From contig NZ_JAUGQQ010000001.1 in the NCBI RefSeq assembly GCF_030410135.1, positions 434,001-498,000 on the forward strand: 64,000 nucleotides of DNA. The letters run 5' to 3'. Below the pieces are notes generated by a model. It searched no databases. It was not told where the DNA came from and saw nothing but the letters and a program-made list of their open reading frames with translations. Positions 34,382 to 42,209 of the stretch are shown here, one piece after another; within the stretch, counting starts at the first letter, position 1; every line of letters starts with the position of its first letter. Both the position numbers and the translations under genes were made by a program. Source of the DNA: Aequorivita aurantiaca. GTDB taxonomy: Bacteria > Bacteroidota > Bacteroidia > Flavobacteriales > Flavobacteriaceae.

Positions 34382-36481
34382 ATGGCAAAACATATTAATG
34401 TCGCACTTATTGGAAACCCCAACACCGGAAAAACCTCAGTGTTTAACCGACTTACGGGGATGAACCAAAAGGTGGGAAACTATCCCGGAATTACTGTTGA
34501 AAAAAAACAGGGCGTCTTCAAGTTTGGCCGAGCCTCCAAAGTACATCTACTTGATTTACCAGGTACTTACAGTTTGAACGCATCATCCATTGATGAGAAT
34601 GTTGTGATTGAACTTCTTTTGAATAAAAATGACAAGGATTTTCCCGATGTTGCCGTTGTCGTGGCGGATATTGAAAACCTGAAACGCAATTTACTCCTCT
34701 TCACCCAGATTAAAGATTTGGGAATACCCACAATTCTGGCAATTAACATGGCAGATAGAATGAAGCGTAAAGCCATTTCGCTGGACGTTGAGTTACTTGA
34801 GGAAAAACTCAATACCAAAATTGCATTAATTAGTTCCAGAAAAAATGTGGGATTTGATTATTTAAAGCAATTGATAGAGGATTACAAACATCTTTCCACA
34901 AAACCAAGTTTGAACGCCTCAAACATTTCCCCTGAATATTTTGACAGGCTGAGAAAGGCGTTCCCAAACCAAGATCTTTACAAGCTTTGGCTGGTGATAA
35001 CACAGGACGTAAATTTCGGGAAGTTGGACCGGAAGGAATTGAAAGGAGTAGCGTCTTTCCAAACGGAATCGGTCAGTAATCTTAAACGTCTTCAGCAGAA
35101 GGAAACTGTGGCCCGCTATCAATTTATCAATGAAACCTTAAAAGAAACCCTTCACATTGACAGTGCAAATGCCAAGGATTTGAGAAGTCGACTTGATAGG
35201 GTTTTAACCCACAAAATTTGGGGATACGTGATTTTTTTCGGCATATTGCTTTTGATTTTTCAGGCAATATTTGATTGGAGTGCCTATCCAATGGATTTTA
35301 TTGACAGCACTTTTGCCTCCATGAGCGAATGGGCCAAAAATACCCTTCCGCCAGGTGATTTTTCTAACTTGATAGCTGAAGGAATAATTCCCGGCTTGGG
35401 CGGGATTGTTATTTTCATTCCTCAGATTGCCTTTCTTTTCCTTTTCATTTCAATTCTCGAGGAAACGGGATATATGAGTCGGGTGGTTTTTCTGATGGAC
35501 CGTATTATGCGCAGGTTCGGGCTGAGCGGCAAAAGTATTGTGCCATTAGTGGCCGGTACCGCATGTGCCATTCCAGCAATTATGGCAACGCGCAACATTG
35601 AAAACTGGAAGGAGCGGTTGATTACTATTCTCGTTACCCCTTTCACAACGTGTTCTGCGCGTTTGCCGGTTTACTTAATAATTATTTCATTGGTAATTCC
35701 CGATGATCGGGTTTTAGGAATTTTCAGTTTACAAGGGCTTACCTTAATGTTTATGTATATTTTGGGGTTCGCTGCCGCTATTCTTTCAGCATATCTTTTG
35801 GATAAAATTTTGAAAATACGCTCCAAAAGTTTTTTTGTGGTGGAAATGCCAAATTATAAAATTCCACTTCCAAAAAATGTTTTGATAACCGTTGTAGAGA
35901 AGACCAAAGCCTTCGTTTATGGTGCAGGGAAAATAATTTTGGCCATCTCGGTTATTCTTTGGGTCTTGGCATCCTACGGCCCAGGTGATTTTAATAATGC
36001 CGAAACAATTGTGCAGGAAAGATATGCACAACAAAACCTGTCCGATGAAGAGTTTGAAATGCACGTTGATTCCTATAAATTGGAAAATTCCTATATCGGC
36101 CATGTGGGCCACGCCATTGAACCAGCGGTAAGGCCTTTAGGCTACGATTGGAAAATAGGCATCGCATTGATCAGTTCCTTTGCCGCGCGTGAAGTTTTTG
36201 TAGGAACCCTAGCCACCATTTATAGCGTGGGGAGCGAAGATGAGCAAACCATAAAAAGCAGAATGGCCGCAGAACGCAATCCTATTTTGGGAGGACCGCT
36301 CTTTAATTTTGCGAGTGGCGTTTCATTACTGTTGTTTTATGCTTTTGCAATGCAATGCATGAGTACGTTGGCTATCGTAAAAAGAGAAACCAACAGTTGG
36401 AAATGGCCCTTATGGCAATTGGTGGTTATGAGCGCTATTGCTTATGTGGTTGCCTTGGCGGCCTATCAATTATTGAAATAA
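34382..36481 (+). CDS. feoB: Ferrous iron transporter FeoB
   Basis: An inner-membrane Fe(II) importer with a cytoplasmic G domain. In the 699-residue protein the G1 motif GNPNTGKTSVFNRLTG is near residue 11, followed by VGNYPGITVEKK (switch I), DLPGTYSL (G3), NMAD (G4) and ISSRKN (G5). The membrane domain has the two Gate repeats, with MSRVVFLMDRIMRRFGLSG, VPLVAGTACAIPAIMATR, and FAAREVFVGTLATIY. A frame upstream begins at a TTG (34316), but the ATG at 34382 directly precedes the G-domain start and is preferred. Two FeoB-associated microproteins follow. Confidence 0.96.
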   Translation: MAKHINVALIGNPNTGKTSVFNRLTGMNQKVGNYPGITVEKKQGVFKFGRASKVHLLDLPGTYSLNASSIDENVVIELLLNKNDKDFPDVAVVVADIENLKRNLLLFTQIKDLGIPTILAINMADRMKRKAISLDVELLEEKLNTKIALISSRKNVGFDYLKQLIEDYKHLSTKPSLNASNISPEYFDRLRKAFPNQDLYKLWLVITQDVNFGKLDRKELKGVASFQTESVSNLKRLQQKETVARYQFINETLKETLHIDSANAKDLRSRLDRVLTHKIWGYVIFFGILLLIFQAIFDWSAYPMDFIDSTFASMSEWAKNTLPPGDFSNLIAEGIIPGLGGIVIFIPQIAFLFLFISILEETGYMSRVVFLMDRIMRRFGLSGKSIVPLVAGTACAIPAIMATRNIENWKERLITILVTPFTTCSARLPVYLIIISLVIPDDRVLGIFSLQGLTLMFMYILGFAAAILSAYLLDKILKIRSKSFFVVEMPNYKIPLPKNVLITVVEKTKAFVYGAGKIILAISVILWVLASYGPGDFNNAETIVQERYAQQNLSDEEFEMHVDSYKLENSYIGHVGHAIEPAVRPLGYDWKIGIALISSFAAREVFVGTLATIYSVGSEDEQTIKSRMAAERNPILGGPLFNFASGVSLLLFYAFAMQCMSTLAIVKRETNSWKWPLWQLVVMSAIAYVVALAAYQLLK

Positions 36482-36501
36482 GAACATATACAATCAATTT
36501 T

Positions 36502-36651
36502 ATGCAATCTATATTAGTATTAATAACATTCGTTTGTGCAGTGGGATTTTTGATCACGAAATTTGTTTGGAATCCATTTAAAGGAAATAAAAAACGGATA
36601 GGATCTAAAGTTAACGACCACTCGGACTGTGGTAAATGTAGCCTTCATTAA
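36502..36651 (+). CDS. FeoB-associated Cys-rich membrane microprotein, copy 1
   Basis: A 49-residue protein with one N-terminal membrane segment (QSILVLITFVCAVGFLITKFVW), a basic linker (NPFKGNKKR) and a C-terminal DCGKCSLH tail with a CxxC-type pair. This layout is that of the small FeoB-associated Cys-rich membrane proteins that follow feoB in many bacteria; FeoC itself is different. It starts 20 bases after the feoB stop and is probably co-transcribed. Function is not established; iron handling at the FeoB exit is a reasonable guess. Confidence 0.8.
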   Translation: MQSILVLITFVCAVGFLITKFVWNPFKGNKKRIGSKVNDHSDCGKCSLH

Positions 36652-36696
36652 AAATTGAAAGGACTCCATCATTACTTTTTTGAAGCCTAAATTCAT

Positions 36697-36727
36697 TTGT
36701 GGTATGAAGGCGTTTTGAGTACCTTTG
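36697..36727 (+). promoter_or_regulatory. Promoter before microprotein copy 2
   Basis: TTG at 36697-36699, a 20-base spacer and TACCTTTG at 36720-36727 form a good Bacteroidota promoter. The ATG is only four bases past it, so the transcript would be nearly leaderless and independent of feoB. Confidence 0.55.
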
Positions 36728-36731
36728 TCTT

Positions 36732-36890
36732 ATGCAAACAATATTGGTTTTAGTAACGTTTTTGTTGGCCGCAGGCTTTTTGCTTAAAAAGTTTGTCTGG
36801 AATCCTATTTTTGAATCGCGCAGAACCTCAATGGGTACCTTGGATGGTGAAAAAACCAAATGTGGCAAAAAAGATTGTGGCTGCCATTGA
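36732..36890 (+). CDS. FeoB-associated Cys-rich membrane microprotein, copy 2
   Basis: A 52-residue paralogue of the preceding microprotein: the membrane segment QTILVLVTFLLAAGFLLKKF and the FVWNP motif are shared, followed by a linker and a more Cys-rich tail, KCGKKDCGCH, with three cysteines and a final His. The two copies are 81 bases apart. This second copy has its own predicted promoter with a -7 element four bases before the ATG. Its stop codon abuts the stop of the convergent secreted-protein gene. Tandem duplication and divergence of the tail are seen directly; the role is inferred from position. Confidence 0.78.
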   Translation: MQTILVLVTFLLAAGFLLKKFVWNPIFESRRTSMGTLDGEKTKCGKKDCGCH

Positions 36891-37307
36891 TTATTTATTT
36901 TGCTCCTCGCAAACCAATAACACATAATCTTTTATTTTTCCCGCTGTCTTTGAATTAGGGTACGGTTTTAAAGACAAGCCATTTATGGCGAAAACATTGG
37001 AACTATAAAGATTGGTGTTTTTTTCTTCTCCGGGCCTAATTTCTCCAAAGGTTAAAAGTTTTTCCTCAGTTTTTCCATTCGCGGTTACTTTCGTCTTAAC
37101 AATGGCACGGCCTGCCCAGATACAGTCCACACCTTCCGGACACCTGGAATCTTCCACTACTTCCATAAATGTTATGGAAACATCTTTTAAAATAATAGTT
37201 TCCCCTTTAGGGATTTTAACTGCAATTTTGGGAGTTTCGGCGGAATCCTTTTGCCCGAAAGCAAATGAAGAAAAAAGAATGAGCAGTGTTACGAGAGAAT
37301 ATTTCAT
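36891..37307 (-). CDS. Hypothetical secreted protein with a CxxGxxC motif
   Basis: A 138-residue protein with a Sec signal peptide (KYSLVTLLILFSSFAFGQ, cleaved after about residue 18). The mature part is beta-rich and contains the motif DSRCPEGVDCIWAGRA, with cysteines at about 60 and 66 that could form a disulfide, and later SLKPYPNSKTAG and VLLVCEEQ. The SRCPxGVxCIWAG pattern recurs in small secreted proteins of Bacteroidota of unknown function. It converges on the FeoB-associated microprotein gene with no gap. Confidence 0.75.
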   Translation of the reverse strand: MKYSLVTLLILFSSFAFGQKDSAETPKIAVKIPKGETIILKDVSITFMEVVEDSRCPEGVDCIWAGRAIVKTKVTANGKTEEKLLTFGEIRPGEEKNTNLYSSNVFAINGLSLKPYPNSKTAGKIKDYVLLVCEEQNK

Positions 37308-37397
37308 TGGAAAGTTTTTTTCAATTTTAAAGATACTATAAAATTTAGTGTCATAAAAAAGTAATTAACAATCGTCCTCTAATAATGGTATATTCCA

Positions 37398-38558
37398 TTA
37401 CCCTCGAAAAAGAAAGAAATCCTCTTTCATGGGTTCTATTTTTTCATCTTTATTGCTTAGGATGTATTGAAGCGATTTTTCAGTAAAGAGCAAGCCTTTT
37501 GGCGTAAGTAGAACTATGTTGTTCCTAATTTCCACAAGATTATTTTTTTCGGCCAAATCCAATACTGTTTTGGCGCGTACCGCATGCCAATTTATATGTT
37601 CCTGTAAGTGATTTATGTGTCTTTCACTTTCTTCTTCATGTCGGTTTAAGTGTAGCAATAAAGTAATTAATGAAACTTCAACACGTTGTTGCTTTTGCCT
37701 ATAAAGTACTGAAATGAGGCCTTTTTTGGGTGCGAAAAGGTAGACGAACAAAAATATAGCCCCCAAGGTTGTAGCGATGGATCCCGAAATGGATGCATCT
37801 AAGAGGTTCGCGACCCAATAACCTGATATTGCTGAAAGAACGCCAAATAATAAAGATAGCAATATCATTTTTTTTAAATCTTCCGTAAGCATATAGGCTG
37901 TTGCCGCAGGAGCGATCATTAAGGCTACAACCAAAATTGCGCCCACGGCATCAAAGGCACCCACTACCGTTATGGAAGAAACTGACATTAGTCCATAATG
38001 CATCACCACAGGTGAGATACCCAAAACTGATGAAAGGCCGGCATCAAAAGTGCTGATTTTTAATTCCTTAAAAAACAGCAATAGTAGAATAATGGTAGCC
38101 AAAAGGATACTTCCCATTACCCAGAGCGATTTGGGTCCTAAATCTGTCCCGTTCATCATCAATCTATCAAATGGTGCAAAGGCCAGTTCGCCGAGCAATA
38201 CGGCATCAACATCCAAATGCACATCATTCGCATTTTTTGAAATTAATATAACCCCAATACTAAATAATGCGGGAAAAACCAAACCTATGGCTGTGTCTTC
38301 TTTCACCAAGCCCGTTTTTTGTATGAACTCGACCAGCACAACCGTAATTACTCCCGTAAATGCGGCCAAAAGAATGAGCAGCGGAGAGTTTAAATCTTGG
38401 GTAAGGAAAAACCCCAAAACAATTCCCGGAAGTATGGAATGGCTTATGGCATCACTGATAAGCGCCATTTTCCGAAGTACTAAAAATACCCCAGGAATAG
38501 CGCAGGCCATTGCTACAATAGCCGCAATTAATTGTATTTCAATTTGCGGATGGCTCAT
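37398..38558 (-). CDS. Metal ABC transporter permease 2 with C-terminal winged-helix-like domain
   Basis: A 386-residue protein. Residues about 1-280 form the eight- or nine-segment membrane domain of ABC-3 family permeases for Mn, Zn or Fe (QIEIQLIAAIVAMACAIPG, SHSILPGIVLGFFLT, VGAFDAVGAILVVALMIAP). Residues about 295-375 are soluble (LITLLLHLNRHEEE, NHLQEHINWHAVRAKTVLD, LLTPKGLLFTEKSLQYIL) and look like the winged-helix domain of DtxR-type regulators. Permease-regulator fusion is known from chlamydial YtgCR. It overlaps the first permease gene by 4 bases and is the last gene of the five-gene metal operon. Confidence 0.88.
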   Translation of the reverse strand: MSHPQIEIQLIAAIVAMACAIPGVFLVLRKMALISDAISHSILPGIVLGFFLTQDLNSPLLILLAAFTGVITVVLVEFIQKTGLVKEDTAIGLVFPALFSIGVILISKNANDVHLDVDAVLLGELAFAPFDRLMMNGTDLGPKSLWVMGSILLATIILLLLFFKELKISTFDAGLSSVLGISPVVMHYGLMSVSSITVVGAFDAVGAILVVALMIAPAATAYMLTEDLKKMILLSLLFGVLSAISGYWVANLLDASISGSIATTLGAIFLFVYLFAPKKGLISVLYRQKQQRVEVSLITLLLHLNRHEEESERHINHLQEHINWHAVRAKTVLDLAEKNNLVEIRNNIVLLTPKGLLFTEKSLQYILSNKDEKIEPMKEDFFLFRG

Positions 38559-39676
38559 TGACTGCTTTTTTGGTTATAGATTTCCTGCGCCTGTTTATAG
38601 CCTTTTGCTGTCATGGCCCATTGTTGCCCCTGTATAGTTATCCATCCCTCATTTTCCAGTTTTTGCAGCGATCCTCGGGTGTAGCCCTGAAAATTATTGA
38701 GAATTCGAATGGCGTGTGGATGTGAAATATTTTCGTGTTCCAGCGCTATTCCGTACATAAACTGTAGGGTCTTGAACAATTTCATATCGGCACGATTTTT
38801 TCGCAAGCGGATTTCCCGAAAAAGGATGCCTCTTGTTGGTGAAAATATAAATGAGAATAAAACAAAAACTCCAGCCACTAAAACTATCACCGGTCCGGTG
38901 GAAAGGTTATTTTGGCTCGCGCTGATTGCTGTTCCCAATACCCCTGAAACTGCACCAATTATGGCAGCAAGTAAAATCATTATGCTCAAATTGTTTGTCC
39001 ATTGGCGTGCGGCTGCGGCAGGCGCCAGCAAAATTGCGCTCATTAGCACTACACCCACAGTTTGTAAGCCTAAAACAATGGCCAAAACAATCAGGAATGT
39101 AATTAGCACATCAATAAATTTTGTATTGAATCCAAGGGTTTTGGTATATTCTGCATCAAAAAGTAGAATTTTGAATTCCTTCCAAAAAAGCAACATTACG
39201 AAAAGGGAAATAGCTGTTATTATGATCATCAATAAAACATCACTTTCCAAAAGAGTAGCTGCCTGACCAAAAAGATATTTATCCAGTCCAGCTTGGTTGG
39301 CATTAGGTTGTTTTTGGATAAAGGTGAGCAGCAACATTCCGAAGCCGAAAAAAACAGAAAGAATCAACCCCAGTGCGGTATCACTTTTTAAATGTGTTTT
39401 GTTTGTAATTCCTCTAATCCAAAAAGTTCCTACTAAACCGCTCACCAAAGCCCCCATTAAAAGAACGCCGGAATCTTTGGCGCCGGTAATCAGAAATGCC
39501 AAAGCAATACCGGGAAGCGCCGCGTGGGAAATAGCATCGCCCAACAAACTTTGTTTCCGCAAAACTGCGAAACTTCCGAGCATTCCACAGATAGCGCCAA
39601 GAACCGCTGTTCCTAGGGTTATTGTGCGCAGCGTATAATCTGTCCACAGTAAGTTGAAATATTCCGTTATTGACAT
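38555..39676 (-). CDS. Metal ABC transporter permease 1 with C-terminal winged-helix-like domain
   Basis: A 373-residue paralogue of the neighbouring permease. The membrane part (about residues 15-290) has LGAICGMLGSFAVLRKQSLL, DAISHAALPGIALAFLI and GLQTVGVVLMSAILLAPAAAA. After a basic hinge (REIRLRKNRADM), residues about 305-370 form a soluble domain with FMYGIALEHENISHPH, FQGYTRGSLQKLENEGW and AMTAKGYKQAQEIY, resembling a DtxR-type winged helix. The two permeases probably form a heterodimer. They follow the ATPase gene after 59 bases. Whether the soluble domain binds DNA or only controls transport is open. Confidence 0.88.
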   Translation of the reverse strand: MSITEYFNLLWTDYTLRTITLGTAVLGAICGMLGSFAVLRKQSLLGDAISHAALPGIALAFLITGAKDSGVLLMGALVSGLVGTFWIRGITNKTHLKSDTALGLILSVFFGFGMLLLTFIQKQPNANQAGLDKYLFGQAATLLESDVLLMIIITAISLFVMLLFWKEFKILLFDAEYTKTLGFNTKFIDVLITFLIVLAIVLGLQTVGVVLMSAILLAPAAAARQWTNNLSIMILLAAIIGAVSGVLGTAISASQNNLSTGPVIVLVAGVFVLFSFIFSPTRGILFREIRLRKNRADMKLFKTLQFMYGIALEHENISHPHAIRILNNFQGYTRGSLQKLENEGWITIQGQQWAMTAKGYKQAQEIYNQKSSQ

Positions 39677-39735
39677 AATGCTAATTTGATTTCAATTGAT
39701 AAAGTATTGGGGGAATGGATTTTCGCCTCTGCACA

Positions 39736-40473
39736 TTATTTATTCACGGCTACTTTATAATTAATGCCATAAGTTTGGGTTAGGTTATCATCATTAAAAA
39801 TTTCTTTAACAGGTCCAGTTGCAATTTTCTTCACATTTAGAAACGTTACCCAGTCAAAATATTCGGGTACCGTTTGCAAATCATGATGAACAACAATTAC
39901 GGTTTTGCCGGATTTTCGCAGTTCCTTCAAAATATTAATGATTGCAATTTCAGTAGTGGCATCCACACCTTGAAGCGGTTCGTCCATAAAATATATAGAA
40001 GCATCCTGGGCCAACGCTCGTGCCAGGAAAACCCTTTGTTGCTGCCCTCCGCTCAATTGGCTAATTTGCCGTGCTTTGTATGCTAACATCCCCACTTTTT
40101 CCATTGCCTCCAGTGCAATTTTCTTTTCCTTTTGTCCCGGACGCCTTATCCAGCCCAAACTACCATAAGTGCCCATCATTACAACATCTAGCGCTGTTGT
40201 GGGAAAATCCCAATCCACACTGCCTTTTTGAGGTACGTAGGCAACCAATTTGCGCTGCTTGGAATATGCTTCTCCATAAATTGATACCGATCCGGCAATT
40301 GGTTTTATAATGCCTAAAATTGTTTTTATGAGGGTAGATTTTCCGGCCCCATTTGGTCCTACGATTGCCATCAAAACACCTTCTGGCACTGTTAAATCTA
40401 TATCCCATAAAACAGGTTTGTAATTATATGCCACCGTTAGGTCATCTATCTGTACTGCTATTTTTTGCTCCAT
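39736..40473 (-). CDS. Metal ABC transporter ATP-binding protein
   Basis: A 245-residue ABC ATPase that powers the two permeases. Walker A is [10 protein letters not shown] (about residues 38-47), the Q-loop lies in [15 protein letters not shown], the signature is [19 protein letters not shown], Walker B is [13 protein letters not shown], and the H-loop is VVHHDLQ. The [10 protein letters not shown] region is typical of the Mn/Zn/Fe chelate importer class (TroB/MntB/ZnuC-like). It lies between the solute-binding protein gene (17 bases upstream) and the first permease gene. Confidence 0.93.
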   Translation of the reverse strand: MEQKIAVQIDDLTVAYNYKPVLWDIDLTVPEGVLMAIVGPNGAGKSTLIKTILGIIKPIAGSVSIYGEAYSKQRKLVAYVPQKGSVDWDFPTTALDVVMMGTYGSLGWIRRPGQKEKKIALEAMEKVGMLAYKARQISQLSGGQQQRVFLARALAQDASIYFMDEPLQGVDATTEIAIINILKELRKSGKTVIVVHHDLQTVPEYFDWVTFLNVKKIATGPVKEIFNDDNLTQTYGINYKVAVNK

Positions 40474-40490
40474 CGGTTTTTTTGATAGTA

Positions 40491-41396
40491 TTATTTTAAT
40501 GCATTTACGATAGTATTTACATTGTGTCTAAACATTCCGATATAAGTTCCTTCCTCTGTTCCCGGGTTTCCCAAGGCATCGCTATAAAGAGAACCGCCAA
40601 TTTCCACATTAAAGTTTTTCGCACGCACCGCTTGTTGAAGTGCTTCAATTGTGCGTTTTGGAACGGAACTTTCAACAAAAATGGCTTTAATGTTATTTTT
40701 TATAATAAACTCTGATAAATTTTGAACGTCTTTAACTCCAGCTTCAGTTGCGGTGGATATGCCTTGCAAGCCCACAACTTTAAAACCATATGCCTTGCCA
40801 AAGTAACTGAATGCGTCGTGAGCCGTTACCAATATCCGCTTTTCTTTCGGGAGGGTTTCAATGATGGATTTAATTTCAGATTCAAGAGAATCTAATTTTT
40901 GCTGATATTTTAGATTATTTTCAGAATAAATTTGATCATTTTCGGGGTCTGCCTTTGAAAGTTCATCCGTTACTATCTGTGCAAACTGCTTAAAATACTG
41001 AACGTTGAACCAAACGTGAGGGTCAAAATTTGAAGCAAAATATTCAGAAGAAATCAGGTCTTCTTTTGGCAACATGTCTCCTAATGAAACAGTAGTTTTT
41101 TCACCCTCCATTTTTTCAAAAATTTCTACCAATTTTCCTTCCAAATGCAGACCTCCGTAGAAAATAATATCTGCCTCATAAAGTTTGGAAACATCTCCTT
41201 CGCTGGCTTTGTAAAGGTGTGGATCTACGCCGGCACCCATTAAGCCTTGTAGTGAAATATGGTCGCCCCCAATTTCGGAAACCAAGTCGGTAAGCATGGT
41301 AGTGGTGGTTACTACCTTAAGCTTGCCATCGTTTTTCTCCGCATTTTTACAACTTAATGTGAGGATAAAAAGGCCTATAATTAATACTTTGTTCAT
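40491..41396 (-). CDS. Metal ABC transporter substrate-binding lipoprotein
   Basis: A 301-residue cluster A-I metal-binding protein of the TroA/MntC/ZnuA family. The signal peptide [15 protein letters not shown] ends in a lipobox, so Cys16 is lipidated. The four metal ligands are in [10 protein letters not shown] (His), DPHVWFNVQ (His), [10 protein letters not shown] (Glu) and [10 protein letters not shown] (Asp), the set used for Mn or Fe. The His-rich loop of ZnuA is absent, which argues against zinc. The frame is open to 41450, but the ATG at 41396 starts the signal peptide. A TTTGC-N5-GCAAA dyad lies just upstream. Confidence 0.92.
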   Translation of the reverse strand: MNKVLIIGLFILTLSCKNAEKNDGKLKVVTTTTMLTDLVSEIGGDHISLQGLMGAGVDPHLYKASEGDVSKLYEADIIFYGGLHLEGKLVEIFEKMEGEKTTVSLGDMLPKEDLISSEYFASNFDPHVWFNVQYFKQFAQIVTDELSKADPENDQIYSENNLKYQQKLDSLESEIKSIIETLPKEKRILVTAHDAFSYFGKAYGFKVVGLQGISTATEAGVKDVQNLSEFIIKNNIKAIFVESSVPKRTIEALQQAVRAKNFNVEIGGSLYSDALGNPGTEEGTYIGMFRHNVNTIVNALK

Positions 41397-41414
41397 AGAG
41401 TTTTGGATGTTAAA

Positions 41415-41429
41415 TTTGCCTTCAGCAAA
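41415..41429. promoter_or_regulatory. TTTGC-N5-GCAAA dyad before the substrate-binding gene
   Basis: TTTGCCTTCAGCAAA lies in the 56-base gap between the DtxR-family gene and the substrate-binding protein gene, 18 bases before the latter's ATG. It looks like the MntR box known from Bacillus subtilis (TTTGCCTTAAGG type). It may provide internal metal control of the operon. Confidence 0.4.
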
Positions 41430-41452
41430 AAGCGTTGCGTTTTTTTCCATTA

Positions 41453-42109
41453 TTAAACAGTTTGCACATATAGGTTTTCCGCAATTTTGTGTGAAATAAA
41501 AAATTGTTCACTGCCAACCTGAATTATCATTGAGCCATCAAAGAATTCCTTTCCCAGCACGGTTATTTTTGTACCGATGCTAATTTTTTTCTTATCTAAA
41601 TATTGAAGAAATTCTGCGCTGCTTTCCTTTACGCCCACACATACGCCTTGATGGTTTTTTTCAATTTCTGCTAGTAATTTTTTCTCGGTTCGTTTTAATA
41701 CTCCATGTTTATCTGGAATTGGATCGCCGTGTGGATCAAAATCTGGACTGCCTAGAAATTGGTCGAGCCTCGTTATTAATTCTTCGGACTGAATGTGCTC
41801 TAACTGTTCGGCTATTTCATGCACTTCATCCCAATGAAAATTCAATTTTTCAACCAAAAAAACTTCCCAAAGTCGGTGCTTCCGTATAACACCGGCGGCA
41901 ATTTTCCTTCCGGATTCTGTTAGTTGCGCGCCTTTGTAACGTTTATAGACCAACATTTTTTTCTCTGCAAGTTTTTGAACCATATCTGTAACCGAGGAAG
42001 GTTTTGTTTCCATGCTTTCCGCAATGGCGTTGGTGCTTACTTCCCCGGCGCTTTCCAATTCTAAATGAAAAATGGCCTTTAAATAGTTTTCTTCCGCAAG
42101 GGTCATCAT
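41453..42109 (-). CDS. DtxR-family metal-dependent repressor
   Basis: A 218-residue regulator with the full three-domain DtxR/IdeR layout: an N-terminal winged helix (TLAEENYLKAIFHLE, IAESMETKPSSVTDMVQKL, LTESGRKIA), a metal-binding dimerisation domain with VIRKHRLWEVFLVE, HEIAEQLEHI and DFDPHGDPIP, and a C-terminal FeoA/SH3-like domain (from about 150). It probably senses Mn(II) or Fe(II) and represses the importer. A -7 promoter element lies at 42125-42132, upstream of this start, so the in-frame ATG at 42127 cannot be used; 42109 or 42106 is the start. It heads the operon and is divergent from the TonB receptor. Confidence 0.93.
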   Translation of the reverse strand: MMTLAEENYLKAIFHLELESAGEVSTNAIAESMETKPSSVTDMVQKLAEKKMLVYKRYKGAQLTESGRKIAAGVIRKHRLWEVFLVEKLNFHWDEVHEIAEQLEHIQSEELITRLDQFLGSPDFDPHGDPIPDKHGVLKRTEKKLLAEIEKNHQGVCVGVKESSAEFLQYLDKKKISIGTKITVLGKEFFDGSMIIQVGSEQFFISHKIAENLYVQTV

Positions 42110-42124
42110 AAATTTAAGTTTATA

Positions 42125-42154
42125 CAAAGATATATTTTTTTGTATTAAAACAAA
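42125..42154 (-). promoter_or_regulatory. Promoter of the metal-uptake operon
   Basis: On the minus strand TTTG (42151-42154), an 18-base spacer and TATCTTTG (42125-42132) fit the Bacteroidota promoter consensus. Transcription would begin around 42118, a few bases before the regulator's start at 42109. The TTTAG-N6-CTAAA dyad lies two bases upstream of its -33 element. Confidence 0.65.
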
Positions 42155-42166
42155 TATTTAGCTTTG
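42140..42166 (+). promoter_or_regulatory. Promoter of the TonB receptor
   Basis: TTG at 42140-42142, a 16-base spacer and TAGCTTTG at 42159-42166 form a plus-strand promoter, about 40 bases before the receptor's ATG. Its -7 element lies inside the candidate DtxR-type operator, so bound repressor would block RNA polymerase. Confidence 0.55.
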
Positions 42167-42172
42167 CCTAAA
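42157..42172. promoter_or_regulatory. Candidate DtxR-type operator TTTAG-N6-CTAAA
   Basis: TTTAGCTTTGCCTAAA has perfect 5-base arms, and outer A-T pairs extend the symmetry. DtxR, TroR and related regulators bind palindromes with TTAG and CTAA cores. It overlaps the receptor's -7 element and touches the -33 side of the divergent operon promoter, so one site could control both. Binding is inferred. Confidence 0.55.
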
Positions 42173-42209
42173 AATAATATTACCCTTAACTAATTAAATC
42201 CATTTTTAT

